DNA of 42,498 nt from JBDKVA01 sp039679375 (GTDB taxonomy: Bacteria > Bacillota > Clostridia > Acetivibrionales > DTU013), in contig JBDKVA010000036.1 in NCBI GenBank assembly GCA_039679375.1, forward strand, positions 1 through 42,498, written 5' to 3'. Below, piece by piece: positions 15,580 to 23,456 of this stretch. Numbering within the stretch: the stretch's first letter is position 1; each line of letters starts with the position of its first letter. Both the position numbers and the translations under genes were made by a program. The notes beneath the pieces were generated by a model. That model was not told the origin of the DNA. It did not search any database and was given only the letters and a program-made list of their open reading frames with translations.

Positions 15580-17259
15580 ATGGGATTTCTAAGTGACATC
15601 GAGATCGCTCAATCCACTGAAATGCAACCTATCGAAGAGGTTGCCTGTTCGTTGGGAATTTCCGGCAACGACATTGAGCTATACGGAAAGTATAAGGCAA
15701 AGGTCGACTACAATTTGTTGAAGGGGCTATCAGACAAAAAAGACGGAAAACTGATTCTTGTTACCGCAATTACTCCAACTCCCGCGGGAGAAGGCAAAAC
15801 GACAACGACAGTCGGCCTTGGGGACGCATTGAAAAGAATAGGAAAGAAAACCATTATAGCCTTGCGGGAGCCGTCATTAGGGCCTGTATTCGGAGTAAAG
15901 GGCGGAGCTGCCGGCGGCGGGTATGCCCAGGTCGTCCCAATGGAGGATATCAATTTGCACTTTACAGGCGATATACACGCGATCAGCGCTGCAAACAACC
16001 TTCTTGCCGCGATGATCGACAATCATATTTATCAGGGTAATGCCCTTGGAATCGACACCAGAAGGATTACATGGAGGCGCTGCGTTGACATGAACGACCG
16101 CCAGCTCCGGTTCATAACGGATGGTCTCGGCGGAAAGGCAAACGGCGTTCCGCGTGAAGACGGTTACGACATTACCGTTGCTTCGGAGGTAATGGCAATA
16201 TTATGTCTTTCCACGGATCTGGATAATCTGAAAGAAAGGCTTGAAAAAATAGTGATCGGATATACATGGGATGACAAGCCGGTCACGGCAGGCCAGCTGA
16301 AGGCGCAGGGAGCCATGGCCGCTTTGCTGAAGGACGCCCTGAAGCCCAATCTGGTGCAGACACTCGAACACACTCCTGCTTTTATACACGGCGGGCCTTT
16401 TGCAAACATAGCGCACGGCTGCAACAGCCTTATGGCTACAAAAATGGCACTCAAGTATGCCGATTATGTAGTTACGGAGGCAGGCTTCGGCGCTGACCTG
16501 GGAGCGGAAAAATTCCTGGACATCAAATGCCGTATTGGAGGTTTGACGCCTTCAGCCGTAGTAATTGTAGCTACTGTGAGGGCATTGAAGCATCACGGAG
16601 GGGTTGCAAAGGCCGAACTTTCCGCAGAGAACCTTCCTGCTCTGGAAAAAGGTATTCCAAACCTTTTGAAACATATTGAAAATATCAATGTCAAATTTGG
16701 ACTACCCTGTGTGGTGGCAATCAACCGCTTCCCCACGGATACCGATGCAGAACTGAAATTGGTGGAAGAGAAGTGCAAAGAGTACGGCGCCATGGTCGCT
16801 TTGTCGGAAGTGTGGGGCAAGGGCTCGGAAGGCGGCATTGAACTGGCAAATGAAGTAGTCCGTTTAGTCGAAGCAGGTAAATCGGATTTCAAATATATGT
16901 ATCCTGATGATATGCCCCTTAAGGAAAAAATCAAGACGATCGTCCGCAATATATACGGCGGGGATGACGTAGACTTTGCATCACCTGCGCTTAAGGAAAT
17001 TGCACGCCTTGAGGAAATGGGATTCCGGAAATTGCCTGTCTGCATAGCAAAGACGCAATATTCCTTGTCGGATGACCCTAAAAAATTCGGAAGGCCAAAG
17101 AATTTCAATGCCAGCGTAAGAAATGTCAAGGTATCTGCAGGCGCAGGCTTTGTTGTGGTTTTGACGGGTGATATCATGACCATGCCGGGTCTGCCGAAAG
17201 TACCGGCCGCAGAATCAATCGATGTGGACTCAACCGGAAAGATTTCAGGGTTGTTTTAA
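15580..17259 (+). CDS. fhs: Formate-tetrahydrofolate ligase
   Basis: This enzyme joins formate to tetrahydrofolate with ATP, giving 10-formyl-tetrahydrofolate; it is the entry step of the methyl branch of the Wood-Ljungdahl pathway and also serves purine and C1 metabolism. The 559-residue length is normal. The ATP-binding loop TPTPAGEGKTTTTVGLGDAL begins near residue 64, and the LREPSLGPVFGVKGGAAGGGYAQV region, of which I quote REPSLGPVFGVKGGAAGG, follows near residue 93. The start at 15580 has AGGAGG at 15564-15569; an in-frame ATG at 15559 lacks one. The formate/nitrite channel gene starts 37 bp after the stop, so the two are probably one operon. Confidence 0.97.
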   Translation: MGFLSDIEIAQSTEMQPIEEVACSLGISGNDIELYGKYKAKVDYNLLKGLSDKKDGKLILVTAITPTPAGEGKTTTTVGLGDALKRIGKKTIIALREPSLGPVFGVKGGAAGGGYAQVVPMEDINLHFTGDIHAISAANNLLAAMIDNHIYQGNALGIDTRRITWRRCVDMNDRQLRFITDGLGGKANGVPREDGYDITVASEVMAILCLSTDLDNLKERLEKIVIGYTWDDKPVTAGQLKAQGAMAALLKDALKPNLVQTLEHTPAFIHGGPFANIAHGCNSLMATKMALKYADYVVTEAGFGADLGAEKFLDIKCRIGGLTPSAVVIVATVRALKHHGGVAKAELSAENLPALEKGIPNLLKHIENINVKFGLPCVVAINRFPTDTDAELKLVEEKCKEYGAMVALSEVWGKGSEGGIELANEVVRLVEAGKSDFKYMYPDDMPLKEKIKTIVRNIYGGDDVDFASPALKEIARLEEMGFRKLPVCIAKTQYSLSDDPKKFGRPKNFNASVRNVKVSAGAGFVVVLTGDIMTMPGLPKVPAAESIDVDSTGKISGLF

Positions 17260-17296
17260 ACTGGTATCAATATTACAGTGTGAAGGGTGATGTTTT

Positions 17297-18151
17297 GTGG
17301 AATCTTTACGCTTGAGTCAGATAGAAACGACCAGTACTTACATTGAATCAGGTTCCAGAAAAAGCAGCTATTCCGTTTTCCGGCTGCTTCTTCTTGGAAT
17401 TTTGGGAGGGGCATTTATCGCTTTTGCATCCCAGGGATCCAATGTAGCCATCCATACAATCCCTTCCGTTGGAATAGCGAAAGCTTTGGCAGGAGCCCTG
17501 TTTTCTACAGGTCTGATGATGGTTGTACTTTCGGAGGCAGAGCTTTTTACCGGAAGCATGCTCATGATCATTCCCTGCATGGGAAAGAGTTATAAGGCCA
17601 CCAAGATGGTCAGGAACTGGATCGTGGTATATATCGGCAATTTTATCGGTTCTCTTATTGTTGCTGTTTTTATCATCCTTTCAGGACAATTTAATTTTTC
17701 CGGCGGTATGCTTGGCGCCTTTACGATAAAGGTAGCTGCGGCAAAAGTGGGCCTTTCCTTTACCAATGCCTTTTTCATGGGTATTTTGTGCAACTGGCTT
17801 GTCTGCATGGCCGTATGGCTTGCAGCATCCGCGAAGGATGTCGCAGGAAAGATCCTGGCAATATTTTTTCCCATCTGGCTCTTTATCGCTTCCGGGTTTG
17901 AGCACAGTGTTGCCAATATGTATTATATACCGGCAGGCATTCTCGCAAAATCAAACGCGGGCTATGTCAGCCAGGCGGCAGCTATGGGCGTTACATCGGA
18001 AGCTCTTGTAAAATTGAATTGGGGGTCGCTTTTTACGTCCAACCTGATTCCGGTCACTTTGGGGAATATGGTCGGAGGAGTCCTGTTTGTAGGTCTCATG
18101 TTCTGGATCTCACTTAAATGCAGCGATAGAAATGCTGCTTGCAAAGGATGA
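17297..18151 (+). CDS. Formate/nitrite transporter family channel (FocA/NirC)
   Basis: This 284-residue membrane protein belongs to the FNT family of pentameric formate or nitrite channels. It has about six hydrophobic segments, with GGAFIAFASQGSN near residues 38-50, the LFTGSMLMIIPC region near residues 84-95, NWLVCMAVWLAASAKDVAGK near residues 165-184 and an FEHSVANMYYIPAG block near residues 203-216, all characteristic of FNT proteins. It starts with GTG at 17297, with GAAGGGTG upstream. Its position 37 bp behind fhs argues that formate is the substrate, with uptake or release matched to formyl-tetrahydrofolate synthesis. Direction of transport cannot be read from sequence. Confidence 0.92.
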   Translation: MESLRLSQIETTSTYIESGSRKSSYSVFRLLLLGILGGAFIAFASQGSNVAIHTIPSVGIAKALAGALFSTGLMMVVLSEAELFTGSMLMIIPCMGKSYKATKMVRNWIVVYIGNFIGSLIVAVFIILSGQFNFSGGMLGAFTIKVAAAKVGLSFTNAFFMGILCNWLVCMAVWLAASAKDVAGKILAIFFPIWLFIASGFEHSVANMYYIPAGILAKSNAGYVSQAAAMGVTSEALVKLNWGSLFTSNLIPVTLGNMVGGVLFVGLMFWISLKCSDRNAACKG

Positions 18152-18254
18152 ACGGATCCGGCTTTCCAACCCATAAATTATCATAAAGCAAGTACTCTTT
18201 GGAATCGCAGGCAATGTATTGAATATCATTGCCGGTAAACAAGCTTTTATCACA

Positions 18255-19094
18255 TTACGGACCGGCTTCTCCAAAGCTGGTCTTTCTATATTCGCGAGGC
18301 GGAACGCTCATGTTTTTTCTGAACAGCTTTGAAAACAGGAGAGGGTCGTCATACCCCACCGAACGCGATATATCGCCTATTGAAAGGTTCGTGCCCTTAA
18401 GAAGTCCGCAAGCTTTGTTTATTCGATATTGTAAAAGATAATGCTGCAGCGATGCATTAAGCTGCTCCTTGAAAATACTGCCCAGATAACTCCGGTCAAG
18501 ACCGATATGGTGTGCCAGTTCTGCAATGGTCATTTTGCGGGAATAATTCATCTCGACATATTCAACTGCTTTACGGACATATGCATCTTTCCTGCTCCCC
18601 GGATCATCACATGCTGAATCCATACCGTTTTGCTCCATCAAATGTGAAAGGAAAATGTATAAAAGCCCCAAAAGACGGACCTCATGGCCATTCTGGAGAC
18701 CTTTTGCCGATATCATACGGTCAAGGCAGTTGCCGAAAACGTCATCGCCGCTGCAGGTGAAAACAGGATTTTCCATAGTCAGGCCGGCGCTTCTCAGGTA
18801 GCCTTCCGCCTTTAGGCCGTGAAAACCGACCCAGGAGTAATGCCAGGGATCATGGAAATCCGCCTGGTAATATGTGATAATATCAGGACAGATAAGGAAG
18901 CCCTGCCCTTTGTGTAGCGGATATTCCTTTTGACCCACGCAGAATTTGCCTTTTCCGCTGTGAATATAGTGGATAAGGAAATGGTCTCTGACGGCCGGAC
19001 CGTAATAATGGCCTGCGTCACACCGCTCCGTACCGCAATGATACATTTTCAAATCCGGGCCGGTAAACTGCCTGAATGACGAAAACTGCTTCAT
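18255..19094 (-). CDS. AraC-family regulator, paralogue beside the alpha-galactosidase gene
   Basis: The 279-residue AraC regulator has an N-terminal cupin sensing domain (MYHCGTERCDAGHYYGPAVR, then DHFLIHYIHSGKGKF) and a C-terminal pair of helix-turn-helix motifs (TIAELAHHIGLDRSYLGSIF, then SIGDISRSVGYDDPLLFSKL). It is clearly paralogous to the regulator at 35453-36271 throughout its length. The ATG at 19094 is chosen; the distance from it to the -10 box is the same as in the paralogue. It is divergent from a GH4 alpha-galactosidase gene, 169 bp away, and presumably responds to an alpha-galactoside or galactose. Related regulators beside sugar genes usually act as activators. Confidence 0.9.
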   Translation of the reverse strand: MKQFSSFRQFTGPDLKMYHCGTERCDAGHYYGPAVRDHFLIHYIHSGKGKFCVGQKEYPLHKGQGFLICPDIITYYQADFHDPWHYSWVGFHGLKAEGYLRSAGLTMENPVFTCSGDDVFGNCLDRMISAKGLQNGHEVRLLGLLYIFLSHLMEQNGMDSACDDPGSRKDAYVRKAVEYVEMNYSRKMTIAELAHHIGLDRSYLGSIFKEQLNASLQHYLLQYRINKACGLLKGTNLSIGDISRSVGYDDPLLFSKLFRKNMSVPPREYRKTSFGEAGP

Positions 19095-19147
19095 ACTGCA
19101 CCATCTCAATTAATAAATGAATTTTAACCAATCGTTTGCTATCAAGT

Positions 19148-19182
19148 ATTATACCATATTTTCGTAGCATGTTTCCATTTAC
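19148..19182 (-). promoter_or_regulatory. Promoter of the first AraC paralogue
   Basis: Read on the minus strand, an extended -10 box TGGTATAAT (TATAAT at 19148-19153) is preceded by GTAAATGG (19175-19182). The same two blocks occur at identical spacing upstream of the paralogue at 36325-36359, and in both cases the -10 box starts 54 bp from the start codon. GTAAATGG may be part of an operator or a -35 region. Confidence 0.65.
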
Positions 19183-19230
19183 AACAAATAAATTGATATT
19201 AGAATGAAAGGTATGGATAACAAATAAATT
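19183..19230 (+). promoter_or_regulatory. Direct repeat AACAAATAAATT in the alpha-galactosidase promoter region
   Basis: AACAAATAAATT occurs at 19183-19194 and exactly at 19219-19230, 36 bp apart, between the divergent AraC and GH4 genes. Spaced direct repeats are the usual operator form of AraC-family activators. The motif is AT-rich, so chance is possible. Confidence 0.4.
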
Positions 19231-19263
19231 CTGAATGTAAATTATACAGGGGGAGTGAGTTCA

Positions 19264-20589
19264 TTGAAGAAAATAGCATTTATCGGAGCGGGAAGCTTCG
19301 GTTTCACCAGGAGCCTGGTCAGGGATATATTATCCTTTCCGGCATTGTCAGACTGCACGCTGGCGCTTATGGATATCGATCCGGAACGCCTTGACGCCAT
19401 TAAAAGCGCAGTGGACAGGATCGTAGAAGCAGGCAATTACCCTGCAAGGGTTATAACTACCATGGACAGGGCAGAGGCGCTTAAAGGTGCGGACGGAGTG
19501 GTTTGCACCATTTTGGCGGGAGGCGTGCATGTCTGGCGATATGATGTTGAGATACCAAAAAAGTATGGCGTTGACATCAATGTGGGAGACACCAGAGGCC
19601 CTGCGGGCATTTTCAGGGCGCTTCGTACCATTCCGGTCATGCTTGATATCTGCAGGGACATAGAGAGGTATTGCCCTGACGCCATATTCCTCAATTATAC
19701 AAACCCGATGGCCATGCTATGCAGGGCAATGCAGGGACAGAGCAAGGTACGGGTGACCGGTCTGTGCCACAGTGTTCAGGGAACAGCCGCGAAGCTGGCC
19801 AGGTGGATCGGTGCGCCGATGGATGAGATCACCTATCTTTGCGCCGGTATCAATCATCAGGCGTTTTATCTTGAATACAAATGGAATGGTAAGGATGCTT
19901 ACCCCTTGATTAGGAAGGCAATCACCGAAAATCCGGAGATATATAACGAAGAGCAGGTCAGAAACGAAATGTTCCTGAACCTCGATTATTATGTAACCGA
20001 GTCGAGCGGACATAATTCGGAATACAACGCCTGGTTCAGGAAGAGACCGGATCTGATCGAAAAATACTGTACACACGGCACAGGTTGGAATCCCGGGGCC
20101 TATGGCTACATACTCAATGATTATCTGAAACGTGAAGACACCTGGAAAAGCGAGATAGACAAATGGCTTGCGCAGGATGAAGTAGATCTTAAGAGAGGGC
20201 AGGAGTATGCCGCATACATATTCAATGCAGTATTCGGAGACGGCGCTATGTTTGAATTCAACGGAAATGTCCGCAATTTCGGATTGATTGACAACCTGCC
20301 GGAAGGCTGCTGTGTTGAAGTCCCCGTTCTGGCATCGAAGAGGGGTTTGAATCCGATGCATGTCGGAGCGCTGCCTGAACAGCTTGCAATACTTGTCAAT
20401 ACCAGCGCCCGCTGTGAGGAACTGGCTGTTGAGGCCGCCGTCACAGGCGACCCGAGGAAGGTTTTCCACGCGATTTGCTTTGATCCTCTGACTTCAGCTG
20501 TTCTGAGCCTGGATGAGATCAGGAGAATGGTGGATGAAATGTTTGCAGCAAACCGGGAATGGCTGCCCCAGTTCAAGCATTACAGGTGA
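19264..20589 (+). CDS. Glycoside hydrolase family 4, alpha-galactosidase (MelA-like)
   Basis: GH4 enzymes cleave glycosides by an NAD+- and Mn2+-dependent redox mechanism. The 441-residue protein begins with the NAD-binding fold (KKIAFIGAGSFGFTR) and carries GDTRGPAGIFRALRTIP near residue 107, NYTNPMAM near 147, the cysteine-containing GLCHSVQGT near 168 and GINHQAF near 197. The GDTRG and LCHSVQG motifs point to the alpha-galactosidase (MelA) branch rather than 6-phospho-glycosidases; alpha-glucosidase or glucuronidase activity is a less likely alternative. GTG at 19255 overlaps the AGGGGGAG ribosome binding site, so the TTG at 19264 is preferred. With galT and galK at 36-39 kb it completes a route from alpha-galactosides to galactose-1-phosphate. 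It is divergent from its AraC regulator. Confidence 0.9.
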   Translation: MKKIAFIGAGSFGFTRSLVRDILSFPALSDCTLALMDIDPERLDAIKSAVDRIVEAGNYPARVITTMDRAEALKGADGVVCTILAGGVHVWRYDVEIPKKYGVDINVGDTRGPAGIFRALRTIPVMLDICRDIERYCPDAIFLNYTNPMAMLCRAMQGQSKVRVTGLCHSVQGTAAKLARWIGAPMDEITYLCAGINHQAFYLEYKWNGKDAYPLIRKAITENPEIYNEEQVRNEMFLNLDYYVTESSGHNSEYNAWFRKRPDLIEKYCTHGTGWNPGAYGYILNDYLKREDTWKSEIDKWLAQDEVDLKRGQEYAAYIFNAVFGDGAMFEFNGNVRNFGLIDNLPEGCCVEVPVLASKRGLNPMHVGALPEQLAILVNTSARCEELAVEAAVTGDPRKVFHAICFDPLTSAVLSLDEIRRMVDEMFAANREWLPQFKHYR

Positions 20590-20636
20590 TACGGCAATAG
20601 ATTGCCGCTCCGCTGCATTTCCCGCAATGACAATGT

Positions 20637-20680
20637 GGGGCAGGTGTCAAGTTCATTTGATAAAGATACTGCCCCTTTTT
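20637..20680 (+). terminator. Probable terminator after the alpha-galactosidase gene
   Basis: GGGGCAG (20637-20643) pairs with CTGCCCC (20669-20675) and is followed by five Ts. The loop is long at 25 nt. A small perfect hairpin, CGGCAAT and ATTGCCG at 20592-20607, lies just after the stop codon. Confidence 0.55.
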
Positions 20681-20704
20681 GTCTTGAGGAAGCATGGGGA
20701 GGAA

Positions 20705-20732
20705 GGAGCATGGGGACGGTTCTTCTGCTTCC
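20705..20732 (+). repeat. GGGGACGGTTCT hairpin repeat, copy 1
   Basis: The core GGGGACGGTTCT is flanked by imperfect inverted arms (GGAGCA and TGCTTCC). The same core with better arms occurs at 37481-37505. It lies in the gap between the GH4 gene and the convergent membrane-protein gene, where I see no gene. Confidence 0.6.
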
Positions 20733-20778
20733 AAATTTATATTTGGGGAAAGATCCGCCCGGCTTATTAAAGTATCTC

Positions 20779-21216
20779 TTACATCTCTTTGTGGTATTTA
20801 GTCAAATAGTAAACATTCGAGAAAATAATGAACAGATAGACCGCCACAAGGGTAAGTATAACGTACATATCAACCTGCATTAGAGCAAAAGCAAGCAATA
20901 TCGCTGCGTAAATAAATATCATCCGGTCATACGTCATTGCTTTTGCCTTGTCGCTGATTGCGCGGTTGCGTTCGTCTTTTTTTTCGATTTCCACTTGCTT
21001 TATGATTTGCGGGTTCTGGAGCGCTACTCTGTTTTTAATTGCCGTACCTAGATTACCGCCAAAAATACCGGAGCCTACGCCTACGCAAATATATGGCAGC
21101 ACTTTGAGAATGCCGTCCGCGTCAGGCAATAATTTAACAAGAGCAAGCCCTGCCCCAAAAATCATAAAACCGATTACTGATAGCACGATATATCTGCCGA
21201 CTTTATATTGTTTCAT
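20779..21216 (-). CDS. Small four-helix membrane protein partnered with an XRE regulator (DUF2178-like)
   Basis: The 145-residue protein has four predicted membrane segments: two near residues 8-27 and 35-52, and two near residues 98-115 and 117-138. Between them is a charged, conserved-looking stretch ending in ERNRAISDKAKAMTYDRM, which is typical of DUF2178-type proteins found beside small XRE regulators. No catalytic residue is evident and the function is unknown. The ATG at 21216 follows GGAGGAGC. It overlaps the end of the XRE gene by 14 bp, so the two are translationally coupled and likely act together, for example as a membrane sensor or effector controlled by the regulator. Confidence 0.75.
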   Translation of the reverse strand: MKQYKVGRYIVLSVIGFMIFGAGLALVKLLPDADGILKVLPYICVGVGSGIFGGNLGTAIKNRVALQNPQIIKQVEIEKKDERNRAISDKAKAMTYDRMIFIYAAILLAFALMQVDMYVILTLVAVYLFIIFSNVYYLTKYHKEM

Positions 21217-21418
21217 TTCCTTGCTCCTCCTCATAAATAAAAATTTCCTCAATGCTCATCCCGAAATATCTGGCAATCTTAAAGGCTAAAACGATTGACG
21301 GATTATATCGCCCGTTTTCCAAAGAACCGATCGTTTGCCGGGAAACCTCCAAAGCGGTTGCAAGTTCCTCCTGCCGTATTCCGCGTTGCTTTCGGATCTC
21401 TTCCAGCCGATTCTTCAT
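21203..21418 (-). CDS. Small XRE-family transcriptional regulator
   Basis: This 71-residue protein is little more than one Cro/CI-type helix-turn-helix: MKNRLEEIRKQRGIRQEELA, then EVSRQTIGSLENGRYNPS with the recognition helix, and a short acidic tail (EEEQGNETI). Proteins of this size class (YozG/YvaO-like) often repress their own operon, which here includes the membrane protein that overlaps its end. The ATG at 21418 has GAGGAAGTG upstream; the reading frame extends to 21505 without a better site. Confidence 0.88.
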   Translation of the reverse strand: MKNRLEEIRKQRGIRQEELATALEVSRQTIGSLENGRYNPSIVLAFKIARYFGMSIEEIFIYEEEQGNETI

Positions 21419-21600
21419 GGCATCACTTCCTCTCACAAACGGAAAGTTTGCTTTCCATTTATGAGTATACAGTACACTAAACAAAATGTCAAGCGCACTT
21501 TCCATTTTTATTCTTATCAGTCAATTGTACCTCAATTGCAAAAATATGACATTCATGATATAGTAAAACAAAATATTGGATAACACGGGCATGTCCAGCC

Positions 21601-21631
21601 TTGACTCCGTCGTGCGGAGGTGAATGGTACT
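21601..21631 (+). promoter_or_regulatory. MerR-type promoter-like element upstream of the amino-acid kinase gene
   Basis: TTGACT (21601-21606) is followed after 19 bp by GGTACT (21626-21631), and the spacer contains the dyad CTCCG-N5-CGGAG (21605-21619). A long 19-bp spacer with a central dyad is the hallmark of MerR-family promoters. The -10 box is poor. A related sequence lies at 27260-27285. No MerR gene is in this window. Confidence 0.4.
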
Positions 21632-21644
21632 TTGGAGGGGTCAT

Positions 21645-22472
21645 ATGTTTGATTGTGAATTAGTTGGTAAGATTGGCTCTATGGCTTTGATTAGGCGTGA
21701 TGAATATGATATTGATTATAATGTTTTTAGCAGAGTAGGAGCAGAGTTGATTCCAGGATTTATTTGGGTTAGCTCAGGAGCAGTAGAAATTGGGCGGCTT
21801 GACTACATGAGAAGAAATGGCGGTAAGGAAATTGACAATTCTAGTGCAGAAGAAATAAATGCATGTTACGCTGCTCAAGGGCAGAGCATCGTAATGGAAA
21901 ATTATCGAAAGTTTATTAATCCGGCATATTCGGTAAGACAAGTATTAGTTGAGCATCAACATTTTAATGAACCTGAAAAATGTAACTTTATCAAAAGATT
22001 ACTGCTTGATTGTGTAAAACAAAAAGCAATTCCTATTATTAATTACAATGATTCTGTAAGTAATGATGAAACAAGAAAAATGGAATTGCTGGATTTACGC
22101 CAACGCCAGGAGAAGGTTGTTGAATGTATCGATAACGATGAGACTGCTTCAGAGATAGCAGCACTAGTAAAATCGAAATTCTTGATAATCCTGACTTCAT
22201 CGGTAGGATTGCTTGAAGACCCGCACGACAATAATTCATTAATAAAAGAAGTCGCAGGCAAAAATGTATATGAATTATTAGATAATATTAATGAGTTAAA
22301 AAAGTGCTGTGTGGGGGCGAGCAGGAAAGGTGCAAACGGTATGAAAGCAAAATTATCATATATTTCTGAACCAGTTAAAAACGGTACAACCGTTATAATT
22401 GGTCATTCCAAATATAGAATTAAAGATTTAATAGCAGGAAGTGTTGAAAGAACGATATTTATGGTGAAATAA
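21645..22472 (+). CDS. Amino-acid kinase family protein, glutamate 5-kinase-like
   Basis: The 275-residue protein has the amino-acid kinase fold and most resembles glutamate 5-kinase, which phosphorylates glutamate at the start of proline synthesis. Seen are the N-terminal VGKIGS phosphate loop, WVSSGAVEIG near residue 41, PIINYNDSVSNDE near residue 134, IDNDETASEIAALV followed by LIILTSSVGLL, and the late ANGMKAKLSY block. It lacks the C-terminal PUA domain of many ProB proteins, and no proA gene lies nearby, so its substrate is uncertain. The ATG at 21645 follows GGAGGGG. It opens an AT-rich stretch of single accessory genes and may be horizontally acquired. Confidence 0.75.
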   Translation: MFDCELVGKIGSMALIRRDEYDIDYNVFSRVGAELIPGFIWVSSGAVEIGRLDYMRRNGGKEIDNSSAEEINACYAAQGQSIVMENYRKFINPAYSVRQVLVEHQHFNEPEKCNFIKRLLLDCVKQKAIPIINYNDSVSNDETRKMELLDLRQRQEKVVECIDNDETASEIAALVKSKFLIILTSSVGLLEDPHDNNSLIKEVAGKNVYELLDNINELKKCCVGASRKGANGMKAKLSYISEPVKNGTTVIIGHSKYRIKDLIAGSVERTIFMVK

Positions 22473-22580
22473 TTCATATAGCACATAATATACCATTCGA
22501 GTGCTAAAGTTGATACGTATTTGTAGGATATAACGAACTTGATGGTAGTAAAAATAGAATCTTAAAAGTAGGGAAAATTG

Positions 22581-23309
22581 ATGCCAAACGGAATTGAAGA
22601 TTACTATAAATTAGTATCAGAGCCTTGGGGTAGAATATTCTATGAAACTATATTTGAACAACTAAATTTACCAACTGAAAACTCATTGAAAATCCTTGAT
22701 TACGGCAGCGGTTTCGGTGTAACTGCTAACCATTATGCTGCCTTTCACAATGTTATTGCTATTGAACCAAACCATATGATGTCTGACAAACGTTTTTCCA
22801 GTAATAAATACTTACAAATTACCGGAGGCTTAGATGCGCTTGCTGATTTTACTGACAACTTGTTTGATGTTATAATTTGCCACAATGTTCTGGAATATAA
22901 TAAAAACCAAAAAGATATATTCTCCACACTGCTACAATTTTTAAAGCCAAATGGTGTGCTTTCCATTGTAAAACATAATAAATATGGTAAAGTAATTCAC
23001 AAATCGGTGTTTAACGCAAATCCCAGTGAAGCCTTAAAATTACTTGAAGATTCAAGAAATGATGACAGCACTACATTTGGTGAGCGGTTTCTATATTCAA
23101 ATGAAGATATTGAAAAGTGGTGTTCAGAAAATGGCGCAATAATTGATAAGATATTCGGTGTCCGCACATTCTTTTCATTGATTCAAGATAACAGCACAAA
23201 GTATGACAGCGATTGGTATAAAAAGATGTTTGAACTCGAATTAAAAGTTTCAAGTATTAGTGATTTTCAAAAGGTTGCTTTTTTTAATCATTTGCTAATA
23301 AAAAAGTGA
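22581..23309 (+). CDS. Class I SAM-dependent methyltransferase
   Basis: The 242-residue protein is a Rossmann-fold methyltransferase. Motif I is ILDYGSGFGVTANHY near residues 37-51, the acidic end of strand 2 is AIEPNHMM near 62, and DVIICHNVLEYN near 95 and LKPNGVLSIVKHN near 119 mark later strands. The C-terminal part has aromatic and acidic patches but no family signature I can name; CmoM/SmtA-like proteins are the nearest in general shape. The ATG at 22581 is used rather than the TTG immediately before it. It is the first of four methyltransferases within 6 kb, all with different sequences, so they are not recent duplicates. Substrate unknown. Confidence 0.8.
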   Translation: MPNGIEDYYKLVSEPWGRIFYETIFEQLNLPTENSLKILDYGSGFGVTANHYAAFHNVIAIEPNHMMSDKRFSSNKYLQITGGLDALADFTDNLFDVIICHNVLEYNKNQKDIFSTLLQFLKPNGVLSIVKHNKYGKVIHKSVFNANPSEALKLLEDSRNDDSTTFGERFLYSNEDIEKWCSENGAIIDKIFGVRTFFSLIQDNSTKYDSDWYKKMFELELKVSSISDFQKVAFFNHLLIKK

Positions 23310-23364
23310 TTCGCATTCTTTATACATGTCGAACCAAATAAAGGAAGAGGAAGTAAAAAGAAAA

Positions 23365-23388
23365 TATGGTCTGCCGGGCGCCGTCACG
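23365..23388 (+). repeat. GC-rich degenerate repeat D, copy 1
   Basis: This 24-bp segment containing CTGCCGGGCGCCGTCACG matches 20 of 24 bases at 26319-26342, all four differences being transitions. It stands out as GC-rich in AT-rich surroundings and lies between two methyltransferase genes. Confidence 0.5.
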
Positions 23389-23456
23389 TACCCAGCGGCG
23401 GAGATGAAATATGGAGGTTCCACGCAATTGCAATATATTTTGAAAAGGAGGATTTT

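Noticed and set aside
20659..20676. TTGATAAAGATACTGCC string shared with the end of the DUF1700/DUF4097 gene at 28421-28437
   Set aside because: Short identity between a terminator loop and coding sequence; no longer alignment, so probably chance.
20513..20883. Open frames of 85-93 codons after the alpha-galactosidase gene
   Set aside because: They overlap the end of the real gene, a terminator, a hairpin repeat and the 3' end of the convergent gene; no ribosome binding site or recognisable protein.
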